Positions 50,947-60,117 of a stretch of 64,000 nt of DNA are shown here, piece after piece. Source of the DNA: Lacinutrix sp. Bg11-31 (GTDB taxonomy: Bacteria > Bacteroidota > Bacteroidia > Flavobacteriales > Flavobacteriaceae); the NCBI RefSeq assembly GCF_002831665.1, contig NZ_CP025118.1, forward strand, positions 868,001 through 932,000. The letters are read 5' to 3'. How positions within the stretch are numbered: the first letter of the stretch is position 1; the number at the start of each line of letters is the position of its first letter. The position numbers were made by a program, and so were the translations under genes. The notes under the pieces were generated by a model. It was not told the DNA's origin. It saw only the letters and a list, made by a program, of their open reading frames with translations, and ran no database searches.

Positions 50947-52530
50947 ATGAAAAAAAAAATCACTAGAAGTGACAATACACCGTTAGATAATTTTATGAAG
51001 GAAAAGAATAGTAATTTAGAGATTGAAAACTGTATTGCTACAATTCAGAAGCTATTGGATGATACCGACCAGCTTTTTGAATTGCCAGAAGACCAAAGAG
51101 TTGCCCTTTTTAAAGTAGCTGGTGCCTTAACGCGACCAAGTCGTGACGAGTTTCAACGTAGACGTAAAGACGCTAAAAAAGCGGCAAAGCGTAAAATGAT
51201 TGAAAGCGACAAGCATGCTAGAAAATCTACAGGTATTAGATCTGCAAGAGAAGCCACTTTATTTGTAGCTCCGAAATTATTGGCAGCAGCTGTAATTAAT
51301 GAAGATACTCCAGAATTAGAATCACCAAGAAATTGCTACGTTTGTAAAACAGTCTATACTAAACTGCATCATTTTTATGATACTATGTGTACAGATTGTG
51401 GCGATTTAAACTATGCTAAACGTTTTCAAACTACAGATTTAAAAGATCAAGTGGCTGTAATTACAGGTTCTCGATTAAAAATTGGATACCATATTACATT
51501 AATGTTATTGCGTTCTGGAGCAACGGTTGTTGCAACTACGCGTTTTCCTGCAGATTCTGCTATTCGTTTTTCTAAAGAAGAAGATTATAAAACGTGGAGT
51601 GATCGTTTACATATTCACGGTTTGGATTTAAGACACATACCTAGTGTAGAGATTTTCTGTAATTATATCGAGCAAAAATACGATCGCTTAGATATATTAA
51701 TCAATAACGCAGCACAAACAGTTAGGCGTCCATCTGGTTTTTATTTCCATTTAATGGAAAATGAAAAATTACCTATCGATAAGTTACCAAAGCTTGCTCA
51801 AACATTATTACAAGATCATGAAAGTTGTTTAGAAGAGTTGTCTAGCTTAAGTGTAGGACCTTCCAAAACAGATAAAAACAATGTGTTGCCAGTAACTTGG
51901 CATGGTCCAGAACCTGGAATTGGATTACGTAATTCGGCAGAGCTCTCTCAAATCCCTTATAGTTTCGATAATTCATTGCAAACAGCCGAGGTTTTCCCGG
52001 AAGGTGAATTAGATGCAGATTTACAACAAGTAGATTTACGTAAAACTAATAGTTGGAGACTAAAATTAGGTGAAATTGAAACTACCGAAATGGTAGAAGT
52101 ACAGCTTGTAAATGCTGTAGCTCCTTTTGTATTGTGTAATCGTTTGTCTAATATCATGATGAAAGAAAACACAGGTAAAAAGCACATTATTAATGTGTCT
52201 GCAATGGAAGGGAAGTTTCATAGGTTTAAAAAAGAAGACAGACATCCACATACCAATATGGCAAAAGCAGCCTTAAATATGCTAACGCATACTTCTGCAG
52301 GAACCTTTGCTAAGTCTGGTATTTACATGAATGCAGTAGATACAGGTTGGGTTACAGACGAAGATCCAGCAGCTTTATCTAAAAAGAAAGTAGAAGTACA
52401 CGATTTCCAACCACCTTTAGATATTGTAGATGGTGCAGCACGAGTAATGGATCCATTAATAGATGGTATTAATACTGGTAAGCATTGGAGTGGTAAATTC
52501 TTGAAGGATTATTTCCCAATAGATTGGTAA
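50947..52530 (+). CDS. Large SDR-fold protein with zinc-ribbon-like segment and altered active site
   Basis: The 527-residue protein has a charged helical N-terminus (about 1-110) with many Lys/Arg, a CxxC...CxxC segment (C130, C133, C148 and C151) that could bind zinc, and a Rossmann SDR domain (about 165-520). The SDR cofactor motif is TGSRLKIG and NNAAQ is present, but the catalytic YxxxK reads TNMAK (T436 and K440), so the usual tyrosine is missing. It is at least twice the length of a normal SDR. The function is unknown; classical dehydrogenase chemistry is doubtful. Confidence 0.82.
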   Translation: MKKKITRSDNTPLDNFMKEKNSNLEIENCIATIQKLLDDTDQLFELPEDQRVALFKVAGALTRPSRDEFQRRRKDAKKAAKRKMIESDKHARKSTGIRSAREATLFVAPKLLAAAVINEDTPELESPRNCYVCKTVYTKLHHFYDTMCTDCGDLNYAKRFQTTDLKDQVAVITGSRLKIGYHITLMLLRSGATVVATTRFPADSAIRFSKEEDYKTWSDRLHIHGLDLRHIPSVEIFCNYIEQKYDRLDILINNAAQTVRRPSGFYFHLMENEKLPIDKLPKLAQTLLQDHESCLEELSSLSVGPSKTDKNNVLPVTWHGPEPGIGLRNSAELSQIPYSFDNSLQTAEVFPEGELDADLQQVDLRKTNSWRLKLGEIETTEMVEVQLVNAVAPFVLCNRLSNIMMKENTGKKHIINVSAMEGKFHRFKKEDRHPHTNMAKAALNMLTHTSAGTFAKSGIYMNAVDTGWVTDEDPAALSKKKVEVHDFQPPLDIVDGAARVMDPLIDGINTGKHWSGKFLKDYFPIDW

Positions 52531-52586
52531 GCCTTTGTTTAGGTAATAAATTCTTTTAAAGACTAAAAGAGACATAAAATACATTT

Positions 52587-52620
52587 AAAAAGCTTTCAAA
52601 TTTTGAAAGCTTTTTTTATT
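52587..52620 (+). terminator. Terminator after the SDR-fold gene
   Basis: AAAAGCTTTCAA pairs with TTGAAAGCTTTT around a short loop and is followed by a T-run. Confidence 0.85.
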
Positions 52621-52717
52621 TTTTTTTTTGAAAAAGTATTACTTCAAAAAAACTATTACCTATTATCGGTGTTATTAAAAAGTTTACTTTTAGTGTTTTA
52701 AAATTAACTAAAATAGT

Positions 52718-53611
52718 ATGCCAAAGTCTAACACCAAAGCCCTGATTATAGTAGCGTTTTTCTCTATTTATATTATTTGGGGATCAACGTATTTGCTTAA
52801 TAAAATTGCAGTTACCGAGTTGTCTCCATTTTTCTTGGCAGCCATTCGTTTTTCTTGCGCAAGTGTCTTAATTTTTAGCATAGCAAAAATTATGAAAATG
52901 AAACTGTCTATTACCAAAAAACAGTTTCGAAACTCGATACTAGTTGGTTTTCTATTTCTAGTCTACGGAAACGGAGTCTTTGTTTGGGCTTTAAAGTATG
53001 TAGATAGTGGTTTTGCAGCATTATTAGCATCTACTCAACCTTTATTTGTATTGTTATTAATGCGTTTAATGGATAACAAAAAAATGCAACCGAAGTCTTT
53101 AATTGGAGTAGGCTTGGGTCTTGTAGGTATGTATTTATTGGTAAGTCAGCAAGATTTAGTAGCTAATGAAGGTGTGCTTTTAGGGATATTCATGATTTTT
53201 ACTTGTGTTATAGGTTGGAGTTATGCTAGTGTATTTGTTTCTAAAGCCGATATGCCTAAAAATTATTTTGTAGCAACAGGTTACCAAATGGCTATTGGAA
53301 GTATAATGTTGCTTTGTGCAAGTTTATTAACCAAAGAAGAATGGATTTCTCCATTAGAATGGAGTGCAGATGTAAAAATATCTATGCTTTTATTAATAAC
53401 CTTTGGAAGTATTGTTGCTTTTACAGCCTTTAATTACTTGTTAAAACAAGTCTCTACAGAGAAAGTAGCAACTTCTGCTTATGTAAATCCAATTGTAGCA
53501 ATGCTTTTAGGTTGGTATGTTTTAGACGAACAACTAAGTACACAATCTATAGTAGCAGCAGTAGTACTATTAACAGGTGTTTATTTTATTACTTCAAGAA
53601 AAAAAGTATAG
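52718..53611 (+). CDS. EamA family transporter (DMT superfamily)
   Basis: This 297-residue protein has ten membrane segments in two EamA repeats (about 10-140 and 150-290), with the family signature YIIWGSTYLLNKIAVTELSPFFLAAIRF at the start. Proteins of this type export metabolites or amino acids. The substrate is unknown. It precedes cold-shock gene copy 2 and is on the same strand. Confidence 0.92.
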   Translation: MPKSNTKALIIVAFFSIYIIWGSTYLLNKIAVTELSPFFLAAIRFSCASVLIFSIAKIMKMKLSITKKQFRNSILVGFLFLVYGNGVFVWALKYVDSGFAALLASTQPLFVLLLMRLMDNKKMQPKSLIGVGLGLVGMYLLVSQQDLVANEGVLLGIFMIFTCVIGWSYASVFVSKADMPKNYFVATGYQMAIGSIMLLCASLLTKEEWISPLEWSADVKISMLLLITFGSIVAFTAFNYLLKQVSTEKVATSAYVNPIVAMLLGWYVLDEQLSTQSIVAAVVLLTGVYFITSRKKV

Positions 53612-53623
53612 TGTTTTAATTTG

Positions 53624-53639
53624 TGGCACTGTCTTTGCT
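53624..53639 (+). promoter_or_regulatory. csp gene 2 sigma-54-like -24/-12 element
   Basis: TGGCACTGTCTTTGCT fits TGGCACRNNNNTTGCW at all defined positions but one. GG and GC are 10 nt apart, and the element lies 39 nt before the ATG. Confidence 0.5.
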
Positions 53640-53678
53640 TTCTAGTTAGTAATTATTAAAATTAAATATTATATTATT

Positions 53679-53870
53679 ATGAGTACAGGAACAGTTAAAT
53701 TTTTCAACGACACAAAAGGATTTGGATTTATTACAGAAGAAGGAGTAGACAAAGATCATTTTGTACACGTTTCAGGATTAATCGATGAGATTAGAGAAGG
53801 AGACGCAGTTGAATTTGACCTTCAAGAAGGAAACAAAGGATTAAACGCAGTTAACGTAAAAGTTATCTAA
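53679..53870 (+). CDS. Cold-shock protein, copy 2
   Basis: A 63-residue cold-shock-domain protein with the RNP motifs KGFGFI and HFVHVSG. It differs from copy 1 at a few residues (T3, T12, V31 and A43). The 36-nt leader before the ATG is shared nearly base for base with copies 3 and 4. Confidence 0.95.
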   Translation: MSTGTVKFFNDTKGFGFITEEGVDKDHFVHVSGLIDEIREGDAVEFDLQEGNKGLNAVNVKVI

Positions 53871-53892
53871 GATATATACTTCAAGTTTTTAC

Positions 53893-53922
53893 AAAAGCCC
53901 ATCATTAGTGATGGGCTTTTTT
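53893..53922 (+). terminator. Terminator of csp gene 2
   Basis: AAAAGCCCATCA and TGATGGGCTTTT form a perfect 12-bp stem around TTAG. Confidence 0.9.
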
Positions 53923-54145
53923 GTTATAAAGTTGTTTACTAAGCTAGAGGTTGAATGCGGTAGTTATAAAAAGACCAAATAGTTTCGCATAACACTATAT
54001 ATTTAATCTATATTTACAATATTAGTTGTTGATAGCTTTATTCTTATAAATTTTCCCTTTTAATTGATTCTTTGCTTTTTCCAATTTTTAAATAGACGTT
54101 TTTTCAGTATAAAAAATCTGTGCGTCGTAAAATTTTAATTTAAAA
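53923..54145. other. Intergenic stretch before the desaturase gene
   Basis: AT-rich DNA with no supported gene, hairpin or repeat. An in-frame stop for the desaturase frame is at 54128-54130, so coding for that protein must begin after it. Confidence 0.5.
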
Positions 54146-54268
54146 ATTAATAGCATCAATAATCCAAAATTCTCAAGAGACATAAATCCAGACTTCGCAA
54201 GAACGTTAAGATCACGAGTAAACGCCTATTTTAAAACGCATAAAAAAAGCAGAAATGCCAATGCAACA
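54146..54268 (+). other. Probable N-terminal coding extension of the desaturase
   Basis: The frame of the desaturase stays open from 54131. It reads NPKFSRDINPDFARTLRSRV before the first ATG, which closely resembles the N-terminus of other flavobacterial desaturases. No ATG, GTG or TTG is present upstream in this frame, so an ATT (54146) or ATC (54155) start is possible. Confidence 0.55.
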
Positions 54269-55270
54269 ATGGTTATTAAGACAATTATTATGCTATCGTT
54301 GTTTACTGTACCATTAGCATTACTGTCTTCAGGTTTGGTAACTGCAACTTGGCAATTATTTACTTTATATATTCTTAGTGGATTTGGTATGGCAGGTATT
54401 GGTATGGGTGTTATGCATGATGCAATCCATGGCTCGTATTCTAAAAATAAGAACGTGAATAAACTATTAAGTTATTCTTTTAATCTTATTGGAGGTGATG
54501 CAACTGTTTGGAGAATACAACACAATGTTTTACACCATACATATACTAATATTGATCATGCAGACGACGATTTAAATGCACCTTTTTTTCTTAGGTTTTC
54601 ACCACATGCAAAACATTATAAGTCTCACCAATACCAACATCTTTATATTTGGTTTTTCTACGGCATTTCTACTATATCGTGGATTACGACGAAAGATTTT
54701 GTGCGTTTAAAACGCTACAGAGATATGGGGTTTTTAAACAAAAAGAACGAGTATAAGAAAGCATTAATTAGCATGACTGCATGGAAACTTGCTTATTATA
54801 CTTATGCTATTGTGTTACCAATGGTTTTATTACCATTTGCTTGGTATACTATATTATTAGCCTTTATATGCATGCATTTTGTTACAGGCCTTTTGGTAAG
54901 TACTGTTTTTCAAGTTGCACATATAATGCATGATAACACTTTTCCGTTGCCAGACGAAGATGGTGCTATGAATAATAATTGGTATGCGCATCAATTTGCA
55001 ACTACGTGTAATTTTGCTCCTAAAAGTAAATTTCTATTTTGGCTTCTAGGTGGTTTAAACTATCAAGTAGAACACCATGTATTGCCAGATGTTTGCCATG
55101 TACACTATCAAAATTTAGCAGAAATAGTAAAAGAGACTGCAATAGAGTTTGGCATGCCTTACCATGTTAAAAAATCATTTTTTCAAGCAATTGTAGATCA
55201 TACTAAAACACTTAAACAATTAGGAAAGAAGGATATGGTAATTGCAATAGGAGAAATGATACAAGAGTAA
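54269..55270 (+). CDS. Acyl lipid/acyl-CoA desaturase (start probably further upstream)
   Basis: This membrane di-iron desaturase introduces double bonds into fatty acyl chains and would adjust fluidity in the cold. From the first ATG it is 333 residues. The three histidine boxes are HDAIHG, HNVLHH and QVEHH, with the last followed by VLPDVCHVHY. There are four membrane segments. The family normally has about 40 extra residues at the N-terminus, and the sequence here encodes them in frame from 54146. It lies between two cold-shock genes. Confidence 0.88.
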   Translation: MVIKTIIMLSLFTVPLALLSSGLVTATWQLFTLYILSGFGMAGIGMGVMHDAIHGSYSKNKNVNKLLSYSFNLIGGDATVWRIQHNVLHHTYTNIDHADDDLNAPFFLRFSPHAKHYKSHQYQHLYIWFFYGISTISWITTKDFVRLKRYRDMGFLNKKNEYKKALISMTAWKLAYYTYAIVLPMVLLPFAWYTILLAFICMHFVTGLLVSTVFQVAHIMHDNTFPLPDEDGAMNNNWYAHQFATTCNFAPKSKFLFWLLGGLNYQVEHHVLPDVCHVHYQNLAEIVKETAIEFGMPYHVKKSFFQAIVDHTKTLKQLGKKDMVIAIGEMIQE

Positions 55271-55314
55271 TTACTGAAGGCTGTTTCCTGAAGACTACTT
55301 ATTAAATACCACTT

Positions 55315-55330
55315 TGGCATCATCTTTGTA
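55315..55330 (+). promoter_or_regulatory. csp gene 3 sigma-54-like -24/-12 element
   Basis: TGGCATCATCTTTGTA resembles the csp gene 2 element, but the -12 pair is GT instead of GC. It is identical to that of csp gene 4. Confidence 0.45.
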
Positions 55331-55369
55331 TTCTAGTTAGTAATTATTAAAATTAAATATTATATTATT

Positions 55370-55561
55370 ATGAGTAAAGGAACAGTTAAATTTTTCAACG
55401 AGGCGAAAGGATTTGGATTCATCACAGAAGAAGGTGTAGATAAAGATCATTTTGCACACATTTCAGGATTAATCGATGAGATTAGAGAAGGAGATGAAGT
55501 TGAATTTGACCTTCAAGAAGGAAACAAAGGATTAAATGCAGTTAACGTAAAAGTTATCTAA
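55370..55561 (+). CDS. Cold-shock protein, copy 3
   Basis: A 63-residue cold-shock-domain protein identical in sequence to copy 4 (62752), with KGFGFI and HFAHISG. It differs from copy 1 at residues 11, 29 and 43. Confidence 0.95.
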   Translation: MSKGTVKFFNEAKGFGFITEEGVDKDHFAHISGLIDEIREGDEVEFDLQEGNKGLNAVNVKVI

Positions 55562-55583
55562 AATATATACTTAAAGTTTTTAC

Positions 55584-55617
55584 AAAAGCCCATCAATTTA
55601 TTGATGGGCTTTTTTTA
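55584..55617 (+). terminator. Terminator of csp gene 3
   Basis: GCCCATCAA pairs with TTGATGGGC around TTTA, with A and T runs on either side. Confidence 0.88.
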
Positions 55618-55637
55618 TAATAACTAATTATTAAGTT

Positions 55638-56006
55638 TTATTCTTTACCAATTAAATCGATAGCATCATCGTTACCAATTTGCTTAGGGTTTTCTCCCCA
55701 TTTATTAGATCCTGCTTCACTATCTGTACAAGCTAATATTAAACTATAAATAGGAATTAATAAATACCATCCACTTTTTCCAACATCATGCATACGTCTT
55801 ACTCCAACTGCAATTCCAGGAATTAATACTGCAAATGAATATATGGTGTCTATAATGCTAAGAGAAGGCATTTCTCCAGCAATAACAATTATATTAATTA
55901 CTATTGAAATTAATACATTAAATAAAAAGAACATCCAATATTCTGTTCGTCTTGCTCTTCCACTAAAGTCTGTATATTGTTTTAATACTTTTAGATACCA
56001 ATTCAT
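55638..56006 (-). CDS. DUF805 membrane protein, copy 1
   Basis: A 122-residue DUF805 protein starts MNWYLKVLKQYTDFSGRARRTEYWMFFLFN and has about three membrane segments and the RRMHDVGKSGWYLLIPI motif. Function unknown. It is the downstream member of a tandem pair with the gene at 56047. Confidence 0.9.
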   Translation of the reverse strand: MNWYLKVLKQYTDFSGRARRTEYWMFFLFNVLISIVINIIVIAGEMPSLSIIDTIYSFAVLIPGIAVGVRRMHDVGKSGWYLLIPIYSLILACTDSEAGSNKWGENPKQIGNDDAIDLIGKE

Positions 56007-56046
56007 TTATTAAGTTTTAAGGTTAGGGTATAAATTTAATAAAAAT

Positions 56047-56448
56047 CTATTCTTTACCAATTAAATCAATAGAATTTTCGTCGATTTCTTTTTTAGGATT
56101 TCTACCATATTTATTTACACCAATAGAACTATCTTCAACCAATAATACTAATAGCCAAATAGGGCCAACTAATGGAATAAACCTAACAAACCAATACGTT
56201 CCTGATTTGTTAATGTCATGCAGCCTTCTTACTACAACAGCAAAATGTGGGACAATTATTAATAATATGTAAACGAAAGGAATAAAGATGAAATTATCTG
56301 AATCTAATACTTCATTAATAATACTTGATAAATAAGATAAAGCAATTACTATAAGAATATTAAATAATAGAAACATCCAATACTCACTTCTTCTTGCTCT
56401 ACCAGAAAAATTTGTGTAATTTTTAATGCAATGTAAATACCATTTCAT
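56047..56448 (-). CDS. DUF805 membrane protein, copy 2
   Basis: A 133-residue paralogue of the neighbouring gene. It has MKWYLHCIKNYTNFSGRARRSEYWMFLLFN at the start, the RRLHDINKSGTYWFVRFIPLVG motif and the same C-terminal ending SIDLIGKE. It starts 25 bp after the DUF58 gene ends and so probably shares its transcript. Confidence 0.9.
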   Translation of the reverse strand: MKWYLHCIKNYTNFSGRARRSEYWMFLLFNILIVIALSYLSSIINEVLDSDNFIFIPFVYILLIIVPHFAVVVRRLHDINKSGTYWFVRFIPLVGPIWLLVLLVEDSSIGVNKYGRNPKKEIDENSIDLIGKE

Positions 56449-56473
56449 GCTTCGTTATTTTAATTTGTTTTTA

Positions 56474-57808
56474 TTAAAAAAGACCTCTAGACTTTAATTC
56501 TAGATATTTGTTTATAGTATCTCCTGTTAAGTTTTGTGGTTCTGTTAAAACAGATTGTATACCATATTTTTTTAAGGCGCTTACAATCCTCTTTTTTTCG
56601 TGCATAAATTTTTCAGCAATAATAGTATCATAAACATCTTGTATGTTATCTGATTTAGAATTAATTACAGATTCTAATTCTGTGTTTTTAAAGAATACAA
56701 CTAACAGTAAATGATTTTTCGCTAAGGCTCTTAAATAGGAGAGTTGCCTGTTTAAACCATCCATTGTTTCAAAGTTTGTATATAAAATTAGTAAGCTTCT
56801 ATTGGTTATTTTACGCTTTACAACGGCATACAAACTACTAAAATCTGATTCTGAAAAATCTGTTTTTATATTATATAAAGCTTCAGAAATTAAATTCATT
56901 TGTGAATTCCTTTGTTCTGCAACTACAATATCCTCTAATTTTTTAGAAAATGATAACATACCAGCTTTATCTTGTTTTCGTAAAATCACATTACTAATTG
57001 CTAATGTTGCGTTTACGGCATAATCTAAGAGGCTAATATTATTAAAATGCATTTGCATGGCACGACCTTTATCGATAATAGAGTATACAGGTTGCGATTT
57101 TTCTTCCACATATTGATTAATCATTAATTGATTACGTTTCGCTGTAGCTTTCCAGTTTAGAGTTCTTATATCATCTCCAGAAACATATTCTTTAATTTGT
57201 TCGAATTCCAAGGAGTGCCCAATTCTTCTTACTTTTTTTGTTCCGTATGAAATTGTAGCGTCTGTAAATGCTTTAAAATTAAAATCTCTTAGCTTTAAAA
57301 ATGAAGGATAACATTTTAGTTCTTTTTCTTTACCTAAAACATATTTTTTTGTTGCTAACTGAAGCGGAGTAGAAGCATAAATATTGATATGTCCAAAATT
57401 ATAAACACCTCTTTGTGTTGGTTTTACATCGTAATGAATAGTTTTATCTTGTTTGGAAGGTATCTTTAAATCAAAAATAAAATCTCGCTTTTGAAATTGA
57501 AAAGGAAGTTCTTCAATAATTGATAAATGACTTAAAAATGAATACTTGTTTTTAATTTGAAGCGTAATTTTATTAGCATCTCCATTGGATAATCTTTCGG
57601 GTAAGAAACGTTTTACTTTAATACCATTTTTATTCTTAAAAAGAATGAACACATCTACCAATACTAAAAGAGATAAAATTAATAGTAATACTTTAGAAAT
57701 ATAAGAAAACAGTGGAGCAAAAAAACCGATTACAAATAGCACAGCTATAACAGCTAAAATGTAGAAGAATCTATTGTTTAAAAATAAAGAATTATAATAG
57801 TGTTTCAA
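56474..57808 (-). CDS. DUF58 family protein
   Basis: The 444-residue protein has two N-terminal membrane segments (about 14-48) and the DUF58 region with DIRTLNWKATAKRNQLMINQYVEEKSQPVYSIIDKGRAM near 210-250. DUF58 proteins pair with MoxR ATPases, probably acting as chaperones for protein complexes or metal-cofactor insertion. It follows the MoxR gene in the same operon, with an 88-bp gap. Confidence 0.92.
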   Translation of the reverse strand: MKHYYNSLFLNNRFFYILAVIAVLFVIGFFAPLFSYISKVLLLILSLLVLVDVFILFKNKNGIKVKRFLPERLSNGDANKITLQIKNKYSFLSHLSIIEELPFQFQKRDFIFDLKIPSKQDKTIHYDVKPTQRGVYNFGHINIYASTPLQLATKKYVLGKEKELKCYPSFLKLRDFNFKAFTDATISYGTKKVRRIGHSLEFEQIKEYVSGDDIRTLNWKATAKRNQLMINQYVEEKSQPVYSIIDKGRAMQMHFNNISLLDYAVNATLAISNVILRKQDKAGMLSFSKKLEDIVVAEQRNSQMNLISEALYNIKTDFSESDFSSLYAVVKRKITNRSLLILYTNFETMDGLNRQLSYLRALAKNHLLLVVFFKNTELESVINSKSDNIQDVYDTIIAEKFMHEKKRIVSALKKYGIQSVLTEPQNLTGDTINKYLELKSRGLF

Positions 57809-57871
57809 AAAATATATAATTTAATTGCTGTTTGGTTGGGCGCAGTCGTAACCTACTTAAAAACCTCTAAA

Positions 57872-57883
57872 CCTCGCTTGAGG
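57872..57883. repeat. Short palindrome between MoxR and DUF58 genes
   Basis: CCTC-GCTT-GAGG forms a small hairpin within the MoxR-DUF58 gap. On the coding (minus) strand it follows the MoxR stop. It may be a repeat or a weak attenuator. Confidence 0.35.
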
Positions 57884-57896
57884 AGGTATTAATAAG

Positions 57897-58901
57897 TTAT
57901 CTAGGAATCTCTACTGCTTCAATAATTTGTTCAATAATTTGTTTACTTGTTAAACCTTCCATTTCTCTTTCTGGTGTTACAATTACTCTGTGTTGTAGCA
58001 CAGGAACTGCTGCCTTTTTAATATCTTCGGGTGTTACAAAATCTCTTCCTTCTATAGCAGAAAATGCCTTAGATGCTTTTAAAATAGCTATGCTTGCTCT
58101 TGGTGATGCTCCTAAATATAAAAACGAATTAGACCTTGTATTTACCACTATACTAGAAATGTATTTTAGTAAATTTTCTTCTATGTTTATTTGATTGACT
58201 AAGGCTCTATATTTTTTAATTTCGGCAGCAGTAATTATTTCTTCAATTTTTTCTATTTTGGTAGTATTCTCTAGAGCTTGTTCTCGAATAATAATTTCTA
58301 ATTCTTCTTCTGCAGTTGGATATCCTACATTAATTTTAAATAAAAAGCGGTCTAACTGTGCTTCTGGTAACCTATACGTACCTTCTTGTTCTATTGGGTT
58401 TTGTGTTGCTAAAACAATAAAAGGCTCTTCCATTTTATAGGTTTTACCATCAATAGTAACTTGCTTTTCTTCCATAACCTCAAACAGTGCTGCTTGTGTT
58501 TTTGCTGGAGCTCTATTAATTTCATCAATTAAAATCATACTAGAGAAGATAGGGCCTTTTTTAAATTCGAAATCTGAAGTTTTTGCATTAAAAACAGAGG
58601 TTCCTAAAATATCTGATGGCATTAAATCTGGTGTAAATTGAATTCTACTAAAATCTATATTCATAGTTCTAGATAATAATTTAGCAGTTATAGTTTTTGC
58701 AACGCCTGGAACACCTTCAATTAAAGCGTGTCCATTTGCTAAAAGAGATACAATTAGAAGGTCCATCATGTCTTTTTGACCAACAATAACTTTCTTTAAT
58801 TCCTTTTTTATTTTATGAACAGTTTCTTGCAATTCAGAGACATCTATTCTGTTTTTAAATTCTAAATTCTCTGAAGCTTCATTATTAATTTGTTCTTCCA
58901 T
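57897..58901 (-). CDS. MoxR family AAA+ ATPase
   Basis: The 334-residue ATPase has Walker A GVPGVAKT (63-70), Walker B ILIDEINRAPAKTQAALFEVMEE, sensor and LATQNPIEQEGTYRLPEAQLDRF motifs. It likely works with the DUF58 protein and the membrane proteins encoded next to it as a chaperone-like complex. The DUF4350 gene ends 4 bp upstream on the same strand. Confidence 0.96.
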   Translation of the reverse strand: MEEQINNEASENLEFKNRIDVSELQETVHKIKKELKKVIVGQKDMMDLLIVSLLANGHALIEGVPGVAKTITAKLLSRTMNIDFSRIQFTPDLMPSDILGTSVFNAKTSDFEFKKGPIFSSMILIDEINRAPAKTQAALFEVMEEKQVTIDGKTYKMEEPFIVLATQNPIEQEGTYRLPEAQLDRFLFKINVGYPTAEEELEIIIREQALENTTKIEKIEEIITAAEIKKYRALVNQINIEENLLKYISSIVVNTRSNSFLYLGASPRASIAILKASKAFSAIEGRDFVTPEDIKKAAVPVLQHRVIVTPEREMEGLTSKQIIEQIIEAVEIPR

Positions 58902-58905
58902 AGTG

Positions 58906-60117
58906 TTATTTTTTAAAGAAATTTTCTATCATTTTGTTTAAAACAATAAGCTCTGTGTCAGAGCATTCCGTTTTTTTGTTTAAAGCAATAATAGTATTTA
59001 TTAAATATTTAGTACTACTGATTTCATTATCAGATTTTGAGGCTAGTTTTTTAATAAATAGACTATTTAAATTACTAGTATCTATTAAATATTGCTCTCT
59101 AATTTTTTCTAAAAAGTAAGCTATTTTTTTATCTACTAAATTTTTATGATCTTCTTCTTTTAGGTACAAGTTAGCAATAGTGTGCGCAAACTCTATAGTA
59201 GAATTTTGTAAAGGTTTTATAACAGGAATTGCTCTTTGTTTTCTTCTAGCATTAAATAACATAAACAAAAGAAGCCCAAAAAGCGATACGAGTAAAAACC
59301 ATTTTAATGTTGGATGCTGTAAAAAGAATTTAAAAATAGAATCTTCTTTTTCTTTCGTTTTATTAGAGAATTTACTAGACTTTATTTGTGGATCCCATAA
59401 TACACCTTCTGATGGTAAATAAGAAAGAATATTTTCCACATATTCTTCATTTCCATTTAACATGTTGTAATTAGTGAAAACTACAGGATTTGTATGTAAA
59501 TAAACAACGCCTTGACCATAGTAAATTTTAATAAAATTTGGTTTCTTTTCACCATCTATATCTATTGTTCCTAATACAATAGTGTTATTTTTATTATAAG
59601 TTTCAAAGTAACTTCTTCTAATATTTCTATCAAACAAGAAAGGTTGGTTTTTAAAATCTTTGTTTTCTAAATACAATTTCCCGCTTAATATTTTTAATTC
59701 TTCTGGAGCATAAATATTTTTGTCTACATTATTTATAGTAAACTTTAAGGAGTCTTGTATATGTTCTGAAAAATGATTGAGAGCGAAAAAAGCATTATTA
59801 CCAGTTTGCACAAAGTCTTTTAATAAATAATCTAAGCCATCTTCATCTAGTTTACTAGCTCTAGGTTTAATACAGACGTAATTACCAAAATCTGCACCTT
59901 TTTCATTTTTAAAAAGATAGTCGTAAATATTCTCTTTTAAATAATGTACTTCGTTGCTATTAAATAATTCTTCGGTTTCATTATAAATAATATACGTACC
60001 AAAAGGGTTTTTGTTTTTCTCTTTAAAGTTTTCGTGCCAATTTGTTTTATTACAGCCTACTAGACTAAATAAAACAAATAGAATTATATAATTTTTTATG
60101 TTAGGATTTATAATCAA
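58906..60117 (-). CDS. DUF4350 family membrane lipoprotein
   Basis: This 403-residue protein has a lipoprotein signal ending in LVGC, a large periplasmic DUF4350-like domain (about 35-265), one membrane segment (about 272-290) and a cytoplasmic tail. Function is unknown; it is a standard member of this Bacteroidota MoxR operon. It overlaps the preceding gene by 4 bp. Confidence 0.85.
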   Translation of the reverse strand: MIINPNIKNYIILFVLFSLVGCNKTNWHENFKEKNKNPFGTYIIYNETEELFNSNEVHYLKENIYDYLFKNEKGADFGNYVCIKPRASKLDEDGLDYLLKDFVQTGNNAFFALNHFSEHIQDSLKFTINNVDKNIYAPEELKILSGKLYLENKDFKNQPFLFDRNIRRSYFETYNKNNTIVLGTIDIDGEKKPNFIKIYYGQGVVYLHTNPVVFTNYNMLNGNEEYVENILSYLPSEGVLWDPQIKSSKFSNKTKEKEDSIFKFFLQHPTLKWFLLVSLFGLLLFMLFNARRKQRAIPVIKPLQNSTIEFAHTIANLYLKEEDHKNLVDKKIAYFLEKIREQYLIDTSNLNSLFIKKLASKSDNEISSTKYLINTIIALNKKTECSDTELIVLNKMIENFFKK

